64,000 bases of DNA from Paracoccus sp. (in: a-proteobacteria). GTDB taxonomy: Bacteria; Pseudomonadota; Alphaproteobacteria; Rhodobacterales; Rhodobacteraceae. The notes under the pieces are model-generated. The model searched no databases and had not been told where the DNA came from. It saw only the letters and a list, made by a program, of their open reading frames with translations. The stretch is from the NCBI RefSeq assembly GCF_030538695.1, contig NZ_JAUNTN010000016.1, positions 1 through 64,000 of the forward strand, given 5' to 3'. A program made the position numbers and the translations under genes. Shown piece after piece: positions 25,974-35,072 of the stretch; the stretch's first letter is position 1; each line of letters begins with the position of its first letter.

Positions 25974-27473
25974 ATGCAGGCGCGTATTCCGCCCGAAATC
26001 ATCTTTCTGCGCGAGGCAGAGGCACCGACGCTGCAAGGCAGGCTGGCAGCGGCGATTGTGCGGGCAATTCTGGAAACGCGGGCGCAACCCGGCACGCGGC
26101 TGCCCTCAACACGGCGACTCGCCGCCGCGCTTGGTATTTCGCGCATGACGGTGACGCTGGTCTATCAGGAATTGGTCAGTCAGGGCTATCTTGAGGCGCT
26201 GCCCCGTTCCGGCATGGCCGTTGCCACAAGCGTGCCGCATCGCCGCACGGATTCCAATGCGGTCCGGCAAAGCCTTGCGCCCTCCCCGGACTGGACCGAA
26301 TGGCTGTCACAACATCGCCTGCCGCGTCGGGTGATCCGCAAGCCTGCCCACTGGCGCGAGTTCCGCTTTCCCTTCATCTATGGTCAGGCCGATACAACCC
26401 TGTTTGACCACAGCGCATGGCGCGAATGTGCACGGCAGGCGCTTGGAACCCGCGATTTCGCGGATCTGGCGGCGGATCGTTACGGCGCGGATGATCCCTT
26501 GCTGATCGACTATATCTGCTCCAATACCCTGCCCCGGCGCGGCATCAATGCCCGCCCGGACGAGGTTCTGGTAACGCTTGGCGCACAACATGCACTGTTC
26601 ATGGCGGTGGAGCTGCTGGCCGGCTCCGGTCGGTTGGCCGTCACTGAAGAGCCCGGCTATCCTGATTTCGCCGAGACGTTGCGCCGCGCCAACTGCCCCA
26701 CCGCATTTATGCCCGTGGATGACGGCGGGCTGGACCCCACCCGCCTGCCCGGTGGCGCCCGACTGGTCATAGTCACGCCCAGCCATCACATCCCGACCGG
26801 CAGCACTATGCCGCTGGCCCGCCGCCATGAGTTGATCGCCCGCGCCGCAGATCAGGATTTCCTGATCGTCGAGGACGACTATGATTTCGAGATGTCCTAT
26901 CTGTCCCCGCCCGCGCCCGCGCTGAAATCGCTGGATGATGTCGGGCGAGTCATCTATCTGGGCAGCTTTTCCAAGTCGCTGTTTCCGGGGCTGCGCATCG
27001 GCTATATGGTCGGTCCCGCACCGCTGATCGCACAGGCCCGCAGCCTGCGGTCCATCATTCTGCGCCAGCCGCCCAGCCATTTGCAGCGCATCACCGCCTA
27101 TTTTCTGGCGCGCGGTCATTATGATGCTCATATCGTCCGCCTGCGCCGGACCATGCGCACGCGCCGGGCGGTGATCGAAGCGGCACTGCAAGACACCCCA
27201 TTGCAAATCGCAGGCGCACCAAGCTCGGGCGGGTCAAGCGTCTGGGTCCGTGCCCCTGATGGCACCGACAGCGAGGCACTCGCCCTGCACCTTTACAACG
27301 ACAGCGTTCTGATCGAACCCGGCGCCCCCTTCTTCGAGACCCCACCCAAACCTTGCCCTTATTTCCGGCTGGGCTATGGCTCGATCAGCGAAAGCCTGAT
27401 CCCTGACGGCATCCGGCTGATCGCCGCACGCGTCGCTGATAAGGCCCGCCACACCCTTCATCGGAACGCTTAG
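25974..27473 (+). CDS. tauR: MocR-type GntR/aminotransferase regulator of taurine genes
   Basis: This 499-residue regulator has a GntR winged helix (residues about 20-85, with GTRLPSTRRLAAALGISRMTV and a YLEALPRSG wing) fused to a fold-type-I aminotransferase-like domain. The PLP lysine is in GSFSKSLFPGLRIGY, the VEDDYDFE loop is complete, and so this looks PLP-binding. Adjacent divergent tau genes and the matching tandem operator identify it as TauR, which activates taurine genes with taurine as effector. Confidence 0.88.
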   Translation: MQARIPPEIIFLREAEAPTLQGRLAAAIVRAILETRAQPGTRLPSTRRLAAALGISRMTVTLVYQELVSQGYLEALPRSGMAVATSVPHRRTDSNAVRQSLAPSPDWTEWLSQHRLPRRVIRKPAHWREFRFPFIYGQADTTLFDHSAWRECARQALGTRDFADLAADRYGADDPLLIDYICSNTLPRRGINARPDEVLVTLGAQHALFMAVELLAGSGRLAVTEEPGYPDFAETLRRANCPTAFMPVDDGGLDPTRLPGGARLVIVTPSHHIPTGSTMPLARRHELIARAADQDFLIVEDDYDFEMSYLSPPAPALKSLDDVGRVIYLGSFSKSLFPGLRIGYMVGPAPLIAQARSLRSIILRQPPSHLQRITAYFLARGHYDAHIVRLRRTMRTRRAVIEAALQDTPLQIAGAPSSGGSSVWVRAPDGTDSEALALHLYNDSVLIEPGAPFFETPPKPCPYFRLGYGSISESLIPDGIRLIAARVADKARHTLHRNA

Positions 27474-27520
27474 CTTTTCAACAAACCCAACGGGCCGTCG
27501 ATCAGGCACTGAAAATCTGC

Positions 27521-27585
27521 TATCTTTTGTCCAGAAATATCCTGGGGGGGGAGTCCGCAGGACGGGGGGCAACGCCCCCCTGCCC
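27521..27585 (-). repeat. Dispersed hairpin-GATATTT-GACAAAAGAT element, copy 3
   Basis: Minus strand: GGGGGGCGTTGCCCCCC hairpin, a second short GTCCTGCGGAC hairpin, a C-run, AGGATATTTCT, then GGACAAAAGAT. It lies between the convergent tauR and amidohydrolase ends, just after the amidohydrolase stop, where it could terminate that gene. Confidence 0.7.
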
Positions 27586-27600
27586 CTGCCCCGCCCCGCC

Positions 27601-28767
27601 TTACGCCGCAGGCATCCGGCTTTCGACCATTTGCGCGAACCAGCCTGAACCGAACGGGATCGCCTCATCGTCAAAATTATAGGCCGGATGGTGAACCATC
27701 GCGCTGTCACCATTGCCAAGGAAAATATAGGCACCCGGCTTTTCATTCAGCATATAGCTGAAATCTTCGGCACCCATCATCGGCTCGACATCGGTATTGA
27801 CATGGCCGGAAACCTCACGCGCGGCCTCAATCGCCCATTCGGTCGCCTCGACATTGTTCACCGTCACCGGATAACCGCTGTGGAAATCAACCTCGGCCTT
27901 GGCACCAAAGGCTTCGGCAATGGCCGGAGCGATACGCTTGATGCCATCCTCAAGCTGCTTGCGCACGGCTTCGTCAAGGCTGCGGGCGGTGCCCTTCAGC
28001 TTGACCACCTGCGGAATGACGTTATGCGCCGTCGAATCGGTCGAGACGACACAAACCGACACCACCGCATTCAGCAACGGGTTCACATTGCGCGATACGA
28101 TGGATTGCAGCGCGGTGATGATATGCGCCGAGACCAGAACCGTGTCGATCACCTCATGCGGCTTGGCGGCATGACCGCCTTTGCCCGTTACGGTGATGTC
28201 GAATTCGTCCGCAGCAGCCATCATTGCGCCGGGGCGGATGGCGAAATGACCGACGGGAACGCCAGGCATGTTGTGCATTCCGTAGAATTCCTGAATGTTC
28301 CAGCGGTCCACGATGCCATCTTTAATCATGGCCTCGCCGCCCGCACCGCCTTCCTCGGCGGGCTGAAAAATTACCACCGTGGTGCCGTCAAAATTGCGGG
28401 TTTCGGCCAGATATTTTGCCGCGCCAAGCAGCATCGCGGTATGACCATCGTGGCCGCAGGCATGCATCTTACCTGAGGTTTTAGAAGCATATTCCAGCCC
28501 GGTCTGCTCGATGATCGGCAGCGCGTCCATATCGGCCCGCAGCCCGACCACACGACCTTTGCTATCGCTGCGGCCCCGGATCACGCCAACCACGCCGGTC
28601 TTGCCGATCCCTTCGACGACTTCATCGCAGCCAAACGCGCGCAGCAACTCTGCCACCCGGCCAGCGGTGCGGTGGACATCGTAAAGCAACTCGGGGTGTT
28701 CGTGGAAATCGCGCCGCCATGCGGTGATCTCGCCATGCAATTCGGCAAAACGGTTCTTGATGGGCAT
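27601..28767 (-). CDS. M20-family amidohydrolase (hippurate hydrolase/N-acyl amino acid deacylase type)
   Basis: This 388-residue cytoplasmic metallopeptidase-like amidohydrolase has metal ligands in MHACGHDGHTAM, QPAEEGGAG and the C-terminal MMGAEDFSYM. The dimerisation domain includes GKGGHAAKPHEVIDTV. Relatives remove acyl groups from N-acyl amino acids, hippurate or indole-acetyl conjugates. The start is ATG at 28767 (MPIKNRFAELH) after AGGAGACTTAC. It is monocistronic, so the substrate is open. Confidence 0.88.
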   Translation of the reverse strand: MPIKNRFAELHGEITAWRRDFHEHPELLYDVHRTAGRVAELLRAFGCDEVVEGIGKTGVVGVIRGRSDSKGRVVGLRADMDALPIIEQTGLEYASKTSGKMHACGHDGHTAMLLGAAKYLAETRNFDGTTVVIFQPAEEGGAGGEAMIKDGIVDRWNIQEFYGMHNMPGVPVGHFAIRPGAMMAAADEFDITVTGKGGHAAKPHEVIDTVLVSAHIITALQSIVSRNVNPLLNAVVSVCVVSTDSTAHNVIPQVVKLKGTARSLDEAVRKQLEDGIKRIAPAIAEAFGAKAEVDFHSGYPVTVNNVEATEWAIEAAREVSGHVNTDVEPMMGAEDFSYMLNEKPGAYIFLGNGDSAMVHHPAYNFDDEAIPFGSGWFAQMVESRMPAA

Positions 28768-28895
28768 GATGTAAGTCTCCTTCGCCCGGCAGGTTAGGCG
28801 CTTGTTTGGCACTTGGAAAGAGATTGCAGCCATGACCTGCCCCAGCAACCAGCCTTGCCGCACTTTCGGGCAGATTTGGGCTTGCCCAATTATTT

Positions 28896-28912
28896 ACGAT
28901 ATAACATAACAA
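28896..28912 (+). promoter_or_regulatory. Possible Zur operator upstream of zinT
   Basis: An AT-rich patch ACGATATAACATAACAA lies 28 bases before the zinT start. It partly resembles the Zur-box core TGTTATA/TATAACA on its minus strand (TTGTTATGTTATATCG), but the dyad is imperfect. Confidence 0.35.
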
Positions 28913-28939
28913 TTTTATTCCAGCACGAAAGGCTCTGAT

Positions 28940-29584
28940 ATGGCTTACATGATCCGCTTTGCCGCCACCCTCGCGGTGGCCCTTTTGGCAGCCGCCCCGG
29001 TTACCGCGAACGACAAAGACCATGCGCATGACCACGACCACAGCCATGACGACGACATTTATCGCGGCTATTTCCTGAACGATCAGGTCAAACCCCGTGC
29101 GCTGTCGGATTGGGAGGGGGACTGGCAGTCGGTCTATCCCCTGCTGACCGCCGGGGCGCTGGACCCGGTGATGGCACATAAGGCCGAGGATGGGGACAAG
29201 AGTGCCGAGGAATACCGCGCCTCTTACGACATCGGCTATGCGACAGATGTGGACCGCATCACCATTCAGGATGGCGCGGTATTATTTTACCGCAAAAATC
29301 AGGTCACAAGCGGCCAATATGCTGATGATGGGCTTGAAATCCTGACCTATGAAAAGGGCAACCGGGGCGTGCGGTTTATCTTTGCGAAAACCGCAGGCGA
29401 TGCCGCCGCGCCGCAATTCATCCAGTTCAGCGACCACCAGATTGCCCCGCATAAATCGCATCATTTCCATCTGTATTGGGGCGATGACCGCACGCAATTG
29501 CTGTCCGAATTGACCAACTGGCCGACCTATTACCCCGCCAATCTGACAGGGGATCAGATCGTTCAGGAGATGCTCGCCCATTAA
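28940..29584 (+). CDS. zinT: Periplasmic zinc-binding protein ZinT
   Basis: This 214-residue secreted protein has a signal peptide (to VTA-ND), a histidine/aspartate-rich metal trap (residues about 26-40, DKDHAHDHDHSHDDD) and the lipocalin-like ZinT/YodA domain with WEGDWQSVYPLL, an EEYRASYDIGY stretch and the His triad region SHHFHLYWGDD. ZinT binds zinc or cadmium in the periplasm and hands zinc to ZnuA under starvation. No znu genes lie nearby. An AT-rich Zur-like sequence precedes it. Confidence 0.93.
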   Translation: MAYMIRFAATLAVALLAAAPVTANDKDHAHDHDHSHDDDIYRGYFLNDQVKPRALSDWEGDWQSVYPLLTAGALDPVMAHKAEDGDKSAEEYRASYDIGYATDVDRITIQDGAVLFYRKNQVTSGQYADDGLEILTYEKGNRGVRFIFAKTAGDAAAPQFIQFSDHQIAPHKSHHFHLYWGDDRTQLLSELTNWPTYYPANLTGDQIVQEMLAH

Positions 29585-29597
29585 AGCCGGGCCTTGC

Positions 29598-31427
29598 TTA
29601 ACCGTGCGTCACTGGATCAATCAGCACGCGATGCCCCGGCGCGACCTCGGCATAGGTCGAGGGGGCGGCCTGATAGCCTGCCGGGTGAATCGGTGACGGG
29701 ATCGGGCGGAAGTTCAGATTTTCGCTGATCTTTTTCTGGAGCGGGTCGGCCACGGGAACGGCGGCCATCAACTGCCGGGTATAGCTGTGCTGTGGGTTCT
29801 CGAACACCTGCTGGCGGCTGCCGATTTCGACGATCCGCCCCAGATACATCACCGCGACATGGTGGCTGACCCGTTCCACCACCGCCATATCGTGACTGAT
29901 GAACAGCATCGAGATGCCAAGGTCCTGCTGCAATTCCATCAGCAGATTCAACACCTGCGCCTGAACCGAGACATCCAGCGCCGAGACCGCCTCATCCGCG
30001 ACGATCAGCTTGGGGTTCAGCGCAAGGGCGCGCGCAATGGCGATCCGCTGGCGCTGGCCGCCTGACATTTCATGCGGATAGCGGCGCATGAAGCTGCGCG
30101 GCAGCTCTACCCGGTCGAACAGTTGCGCGATGCGGTCCTGACGTTCCGAGCGGTTGCCGATGCCGTAATTCTGCATCGGCTCGGCCACCTGCTCGAACAG
30201 GCGCATATGCGGATCAAGGCTGGCGAATGGATCCTGAAAGATCATCTGCATATCGCGCCGCGCCTGACGCAAAGCGCCCTGCGACATCGCCAGCACATCC
30301 GCCCCGTCCAGCGTCACCCGGCCCGATTCAGGTTCGACCAGCCGCAGGATAGAGCGCCCACAGGTCGATTTCCCGCAGCCCGATTCGCCCACCAGCGACA
30401 AAGTTTCCCCGGCGCGGACCTGAAAGCTGACATCCTCGACCGCGTGAACCCGCGCCACGGTGCGGCGCAGCAGCCCGCCTTTGACATCAAACCGGGTCAC
30501 GAGCTTCTGCACATCCAGCAGCACCCGCGAATCAACCGGAATGATCGGGCGCGGCGCTTCGCCCTGCCCGCGCATCAGGCGCATGGGTTCGGGCGCGGGC
30601 TTGCCACGCATCTCGCCAAGGCGCGGCACGGCGGCCAGCAGAGCCTTGGTGTAATCCTGCTGCGGGGCCTCGAATATCTGCTCGACCGGGCCTTCCTCGA
30701 CCTTATCGCCCCGGAACATCACCACCACGCGGTCGGCCATCTGCGCGACTACGGCCATGTCATGCGTAATGAACATCACCGCCATGCCGTTTTCACGCTT
30801 CAGCCGGTCGATCAGGGCCAGAATCTCGGCCTGAATGGTCACGTCCAGCGCGGTCGTGGGTTCGTCGCAGATCAGCAGTTTCGGCTGACAGGCCATGGCC
30901 ATGGCGATCACCACGCGCTGACGCATCCCGCCGGAAAGCTCATGCGGATACTGGTCCAGACGTCGTTCCGGTTCGGGAATCCGCACCTGTTTCAGCAGGT
31001 CCAGCGCCCTTTCGCGTGCCTGTTTTTTGGACAGGCCGCGATGAATAATCAGGCTTTCGGCCAGTTGATCCGCCACGGTGAACACCGGGTTCAGGCTGGT
31101 CATCGGTTCCTGAAAGATCATGCCGATCTGGTCGCCACGGATCCTGCGCATCACCTCGGGCGGTTGCTGGCGCAGGTCGATAGGGCCTTTACCATTGGAA
31201 TCAAATAACAAACGGCCCTGCGTGATTTCGCCACCGCCATATTCCACCAACCGCATCAGCGACAGCGAACTGACCGACTTGCCAGACCCCGACTCCCCCA
31301 CCACACAGACACATTCGCCGGGCTTGATGTCAAAAGACACATCCTTGACACCCACCACCGGGCCATCGTTGGTCTGAAACTCGACCCGCAGTTTTTCAAT
31401 AGAAACAAGTGGTTGTTGGTCAAGCAT
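29598..31427 (-). CDS. Fused family-5 ABC transporter ATPase (DppD-DppF in one chain)
   Basis: This 609-residue protein has two complete ATPase domains. Domain 1 (about 6-255): Walker A GESGSGKS, signature LSGGMRQR, Walker B LLICDEPTTALD. Domain 2 (about 305-545): Walker A GESGCGKST, signature MSGGQRQR, Walker B LIVADEAVSALD, where the usual Pro after Glu is replaced by Ala. It faces away from the binding-protein and permease genes across a 171-base divergent region, and those lack their own ATPases, so this most likely energises that importer. Confidence 0.9.
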   Translation of the reverse strand: MLDQQPLVSIEKLRVEFQTNDGPVVGVKDVSFDIKPGECVCVVGESGSGKSVSSLSLMRLVEYGGGEITQGRLLFDSNGKGPIDLRQQPPEVMRRIRGDQIGMIFQEPMTSLNPVFTVADQLAESLIIHRGLSKKQARERALDLLKQVRIPEPERRLDQYPHELSGGMRQRVVIAMAMACQPKLLICDEPTTALDVTIQAEILALIDRLKRENGMAVMFITHDMAVVAQMADRVVVMFRGDKVEEGPVEQIFEAPQQDYTKALLAAVPRLGEMRGKPAPEPMRLMRGQGEAPRPIIPVDSRVLLDVQKLVTRFDVKGGLLRRTVARVHAVEDVSFQVRAGETLSLVGESGCGKSTCGRSILRLVEPESGRVTLDGADVLAMSQGALRQARRDMQMIFQDPFASLDPHMRLFEQVAEPMQNYGIGNRSERQDRIAQLFDRVELPRSFMRRYPHEMSGGQRQRIAIARALALNPKLIVADEAVSALDVSVQAQVLNLLMELQQDLGISMLFISHDMAVVERVSHHVAVMYLGRIVEIGSRQQVFENPQHSYTRQLMAAVPVADPLQKKISENLNFRPIPSPIHPAGYQAAPSTYAEVAPGHRVLIDPVTHG

Positions 31428-31598
31428 CTGACGCCCTGCCGGTTAGAACAGCGCCTAGGCTAGAAAATCCGCCGCCCCGCGCCAAGCGAAAAATCCCGAC
31501 AGGTCAAGTAAACTGACACTTGCACTTGGCCCTGCCTTACGCTGAACATGCAGGCAGAAATCCGGCACAGGCCGGGCAACAAAGAACAGGGATGAACC

Positions 31599-33305
31599 AT
31601 GAAACTGAAAACGACGATGCTTGGTGCGGTCGCCGCCATTGCGCTGGCCCCCGCCGCCTTTGCCGAGCGCGGCAGCGATGGCAATGTGAACATCATCTAT
31701 TGGCAGGCGGTTTCGACGATGAACCCCTACCTTTCGGGCGGCACCAAGGAAATCGAGGTCTCCTCGCTGGTGATCGAACCGCTGGCCGGTTACGATGAAA
31801 ACGGTACGCTGATCCCGCGTCTGGTGACGGAAATCCCGACGCTGGAAAATGGTGGTGTGTCCGAGGATCTGACCACGATCACCTGGAAGCTGAAGCCCGA
31901 CCTGAAATGGTCCGACGGCACCCCGGTGACGGCGGAAGATGCTGTTTTTACCGCGAATTACTGCATGGACCCGAACGGCGGCTGCGCACAGCTTGCGCGT
32001 TACGAAGGCGTGCAGAAGGTCGAGGCCGTGGACCCGCTGACCGTCCGCATCACCTTTAACGCGCCCAAGCCGAACCCCTATCTGCCGTTCACCGGCGCGA
32101 CCTCGCCGCTGCTGCAAAAGGCGCAGTTTGAAAACTGCACCGGGGCGGCGGCCTCGACCTGCACGGATCAGAACTTCAACCCGATCGGCACCGGCCCGTT
32201 CCGCGTCACCAGCTTCCGCACCAATGACGTGGTGACGATGGAGGCCAACCCGAATTACCGCGACCCGGCCAAGCCCGCCTTTGCAACCGCGACCGTCAAG
32301 GGTGGTGGCGATGCGGCGGCAGCGGCGCGTTCAGTTCTGGAAACCGGCGAATATGATTTCGCATGGAACACCCAGATTTCCCCCGAGGTTCAGGCACAGA
32401 TGGAAGCCGGCGGCAAGGGCGAATTCGTCGTGGCCTTTGGCAGCCTTGTCGAGCGGATCGAGATGAACCTGTCCAACCCCTCGCCCTCGCTGCCCGCCGA
32501 TGTCCGCTCGACCCCGGCCGAACCGCACCCGATCCTGTCGGATGAGCGTGTGCGCCGCGCCCTGTCGATGGCGATTGACCGCAACATCCTGAACGAGTTG
32601 GGTTATGGTAAATCGGGCCGCCCGACCTGTAACCTTGTCCCCGCCCCGGCGATCTATGTCGATGAGACCAACACCGACTGTCTGACGCAGGACATCGAAG
32701 GCGCCAAGGCTCTGCTGGAAGAGGCCGGCTGGACCGTCGGCAGCGACGGCATCCGCGAGAAAGACGGGATGAAGCTGCGCCTGCTGTATCAGACCAGCGT
32801 CAACGCCGTGCGTCAGGACACGCAGGCCGTGGTCAAGCAATGGTGGTCGGAAATCGGCGTGGATACCGAGCTGAAACAGGTCGATGGCTCGGTCTTCTTT
32901 GGCGGTGACGCGGGTTCACCCGACACCATCCAGAAATTCTATGCCGATGTCGAAATGTATGCCAACAACTTTGACGGCACCGACCCGGAAGCCTATCTGG
33001 CCGAACATACCTGCGAAAAGATCCCGACCCCCGCGACCCAGTGGCAGGGCGAGAATTACAACCGCTATTGCGACCCGGAATATGACAAGCTGATGGCAGA
33101 GCTGTCCTCGACCGCCGACCCGGAAGAACGCGGCGCGCTGGCGGCCCGGCTGAACAACATGCTGACCAAAGACAGCATGGTGGTGGTGCCGCTGATCGAC
33201 CGCGGCCGTCTGTCGGCCAAATCGAACACGCTTGGCGGCCATGTGATGAACGCCTGGGACAGCGAATTGTGGAACGCCTCGGACTGGTTCCGCATCAAGC
33301 AATAA
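31599..33305 (+). CDS. Family-5 ABC substrate-binding protein, first of a tandem pair
   Basis: This 568-residue periplasmic binding protein has a signal peptide (to AFA-ER, about residue 22). The family-5 fold text includes VNIIYWQAVSTMNPYLSGGTK, a LKPDLKWSDGTPVTAEDAVF block and SVFFGGDAGSPDTIQKFYAD. Cysteine pairs (NYCMDPNGGC, FENCTGAAASTC) suggest periplasmic disulfides. It is followed by a strong terminator-like hairpin and then a close paralogue, so this protein should be made in excess of the rest of the operon. The ligand is unknown. Confidence 0.9.
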   Translation: MKLKTTMLGAVAAIALAPAAFAERGSDGNVNIIYWQAVSTMNPYLSGGTKEIEVSSLVIEPLAGYDENGTLIPRLVTEIPTLENGGVSEDLTTITWKLKPDLKWSDGTPVTAEDAVFTANYCMDPNGGCAQLARYEGVQKVEAVDPLTVRITFNAPKPNPYLPFTGATSPLLQKAQFENCTGAAASTCTDQNFNPIGTGPFRVTSFRTNDVVTMEANPNYRDPAKPAFATATVKGGGDAAAAARSVLETGEYDFAWNTQISPEVQAQMEAGGKGEFVVAFGSLVERIEMNLSNPSPSLPADVRSTPAEPHPILSDERVRRALSMAIDRNILNELGYGKSGRPTCNLVPAPAIYVDETNTDCLTQDIEGAKALLEEAGWTVGSDGIREKDGMKLRLLYQTSVNAVRQDTQAVVKQWWSEIGVDTELKQVDGSVFFGGDAGSPDTIQKFYADVEMYANNFDGTDPEAYLAEHTCEKIPTPATQWQGENYNRYCDPEYDKLMAELSSTADPEERGALAARLNNMLTKDSMVVVPLIDRGRLSAKSNTLGGHVMNAWDSELWNASDWFRIKQ

Positions 33306-33317
33306 CTAACGCTGACG

Positions 33318-33345
33318 ACCGGCCCCGCACGGGGCCGGTTCCTTT
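33318..33345 (+). terminator. Strong intra-operon hairpin between the two binding-protein genes
   Basis: ACCGGCCCC, loop GCAC, GGGGCCGGT make a perfect 9-bp stem followed by TCCTTT. It starts 13 bases after the first binding-protein stop and 45 before the second start: a partial terminator or 3' stabiliser. Confidence 0.7.
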
Positions 33346-33362
33346 GAAAGAAAGAACCCCTC

Positions 33363-35057
33363 ATGCGACATCTTGGGCTTTTGCTGGGTGCGGCCTGCGC
33401 CCTATCAGCGGTTCCCGCCTTGGCCCAACGCGGCGACAAGGGCGACCTGCGCATCATCTATTGGCAGGCGGCCTCGACGCTGAACCCCTATCTGTCCACC
33501 TCGGGCAAGGACGTGGACCCCGCCTCGCTGGTGCTGGAGCCGCTGGCCGGGATCGACGGCGACGGCAACCTGTTCCCGCGTCTGGCGGCGGAAATCCCAA
33601 CAGTCGCAAATGGCGGTATCCCCGAGGATCATTCCTCGATCACATGGCGGCTGAAACCGGGGCTGGTCTGGTCTGACGGCAGCCCGGTAACGGCGCAGGA
33701 TGTCAAGTTCAGCGCCGATTATTGCATGGCCGAGGGGTTCGGCTGCGCCGTTGCCGCGCGGTTTGAGGGCGTCGCCTCGGTCGAGGTGCTGGACGATCTG
33801 ACCGTGCGCATCAATTTCGACAGCCCCAAGTTCGCGCCCTATCAGGCGTTTGTCGGGTCGCGCGTGCCCGTCATTCAGGCCGCGCAATTCGCGGATTGCC
33901 TTGGCCCCGCAGGCCCGACCTGCACCGCGCAGAACTTTGCCCCGATCGGCACCGGCGCCTTTGTCGTGACCGATTTCCGCCCGAATGACGTGTCCACCTA
34001 TGCGCCGAACCCGCACTACCGTGACCCGGCCCTGCCGCATTTCGCCCGCGTGACCGTCAAGGGCGGCGGCGATGCGGCGGGTGCTGCCCGTGCGGTTCTG
34101 GAAACCGGCGAATACGATTATGGCTGGAATCTGATGCTGGCCCCCGAGGTGCTGGAGCAGATGCAATCTGCTGGCCGCGGCAAGATCTTTGCCAGCTTCG
34201 GCACCATGGTGGAACGGATCGAGCTGAACCAGACCGACCCTGCGGCCAGCCTTGGCGCGGAACGGTCCACGCTGGCGCATCCGCATCCGTTCCTGACCGA
34301 TCCGGCGGTGCGGGCGGCGCTGTCCATGGCGATTGACCGCAACCTGCTGGTTCAGATCGGTTATGGCATGGCCGGTCAGCCCACCTGCAACATCGTCCCC
34401 GCCCCTGCCGCCTTTGTGTCCGATAACACCGGCTGTCTGACACAGGACATCGAGGGGGCCAAGGCCCTGCTGGATCAGGCTGGCTGGCTGCCCGGCCCGG
34501 ACGGTATCCGGCAGAAAGACGGGGTGCGGCTGCATCTTCTGTTCCAGTCCTCGGTCAATCAGGTGCGGCAGGACATTCAGGCCATCGTCAAGCAATGGTG
34601 GTCCGAAATCGGCGTCGAAACCGATCTGAAGGTCGTGGATGGCAGCGTGTTCTTTGGCGGCGATCCCGGCAGCCCGGATACGATCCAAAAGCTGTTTGCC
34701 GATGCGCAGATGTATACCAACAGCTTCGACAACCCCGACCCCGAAGCCTTTATGGGCAACCTGACCTGCGCCCGTATCCCCAGCCCGGAAAACCAGTGGC
34801 AAGGCAACAATTTCGCCCGCTTCTGCGAGAGTGCCTATGACGAAGGTGTGGCAAAGCTGCGCCAGACCGCCGATCCGGCGGAACGCGCCGCACTGGTCAA
34901 GCAGTTGCAGGACATGCCGACCAAGGACAGCAACATCCTGCTGCCGCTGGTCTATCGCGGCATGGTCGGTGGTCATGTCGATTCCCTGACCGGCGTGCTG
35001 CCGAACGCATGGGAAAGCGACTTGTGGAACATTCAGGAATGGAGCCGGGCCGAATGA
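33363..35057 (+). CDS. Family-5 ABC substrate-binding protein, second of a tandem pair
   Basis: This 564-residue paralogue of the preceding gene keeps the same opening (LRIIYWQAASTLNPYLSTSGK), the same cysteine-pair positions and the same SVFFGGDPGSPDTIQK block. The signal peptide ends about residue 22 (ALA-QR). Conservation of order and of most fold-defining text says recent duplication. Differences cluster around the segment after the first strand (STSGKDVDPASL against SGGTKEIEVSSL) and in the mid-domain. It is followed 15 bases later by the permeases, so it shares their transcript. Confidence 0.9.
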   Translation: MRHLGLLLGAACALSAVPALAQRGDKGDLRIIYWQAASTLNPYLSTSGKDVDPASLVLEPLAGIDGDGNLFPRLAAEIPTVANGGIPEDHSSITWRLKPGLVWSDGSPVTAQDVKFSADYCMAEGFGCAVAARFEGVASVEVLDDLTVRINFDSPKFAPYQAFVGSRVPVIQAAQFADCLGPAGPTCTAQNFAPIGTGAFVVTDFRPNDVSTYAPNPHYRDPALPHFARVTVKGGGDAAGAARAVLETGEYDYGWNLMLAPEVLEQMQSAGRGKIFASFGTMVERIELNQTDPAASLGAERSTLAHPHPFLTDPAVRAALSMAIDRNLLVQIGYGMAGQPTCNIVPAPAAFVSDNTGCLTQDIEGAKALLDQAGWLPGPDGIRQKDGVRLHLLFQSSVNQVRQDIQAIVKQWWSEIGVETDLKVVDGSVFFGGDPGSPDTIQKLFADAQMYTNSFDNPDPEAFMGNLTCARIPSPENQWQGNNFARFCESAYDEGVAKLRQTADPAERAALVKQLQDMPTKDSNILLPLVYRGMVGGHVDSLTGVLPNAWESDLWNIQEWSRAE

Positions 35058-35072
35058 CCGGGCGGAACTAAG

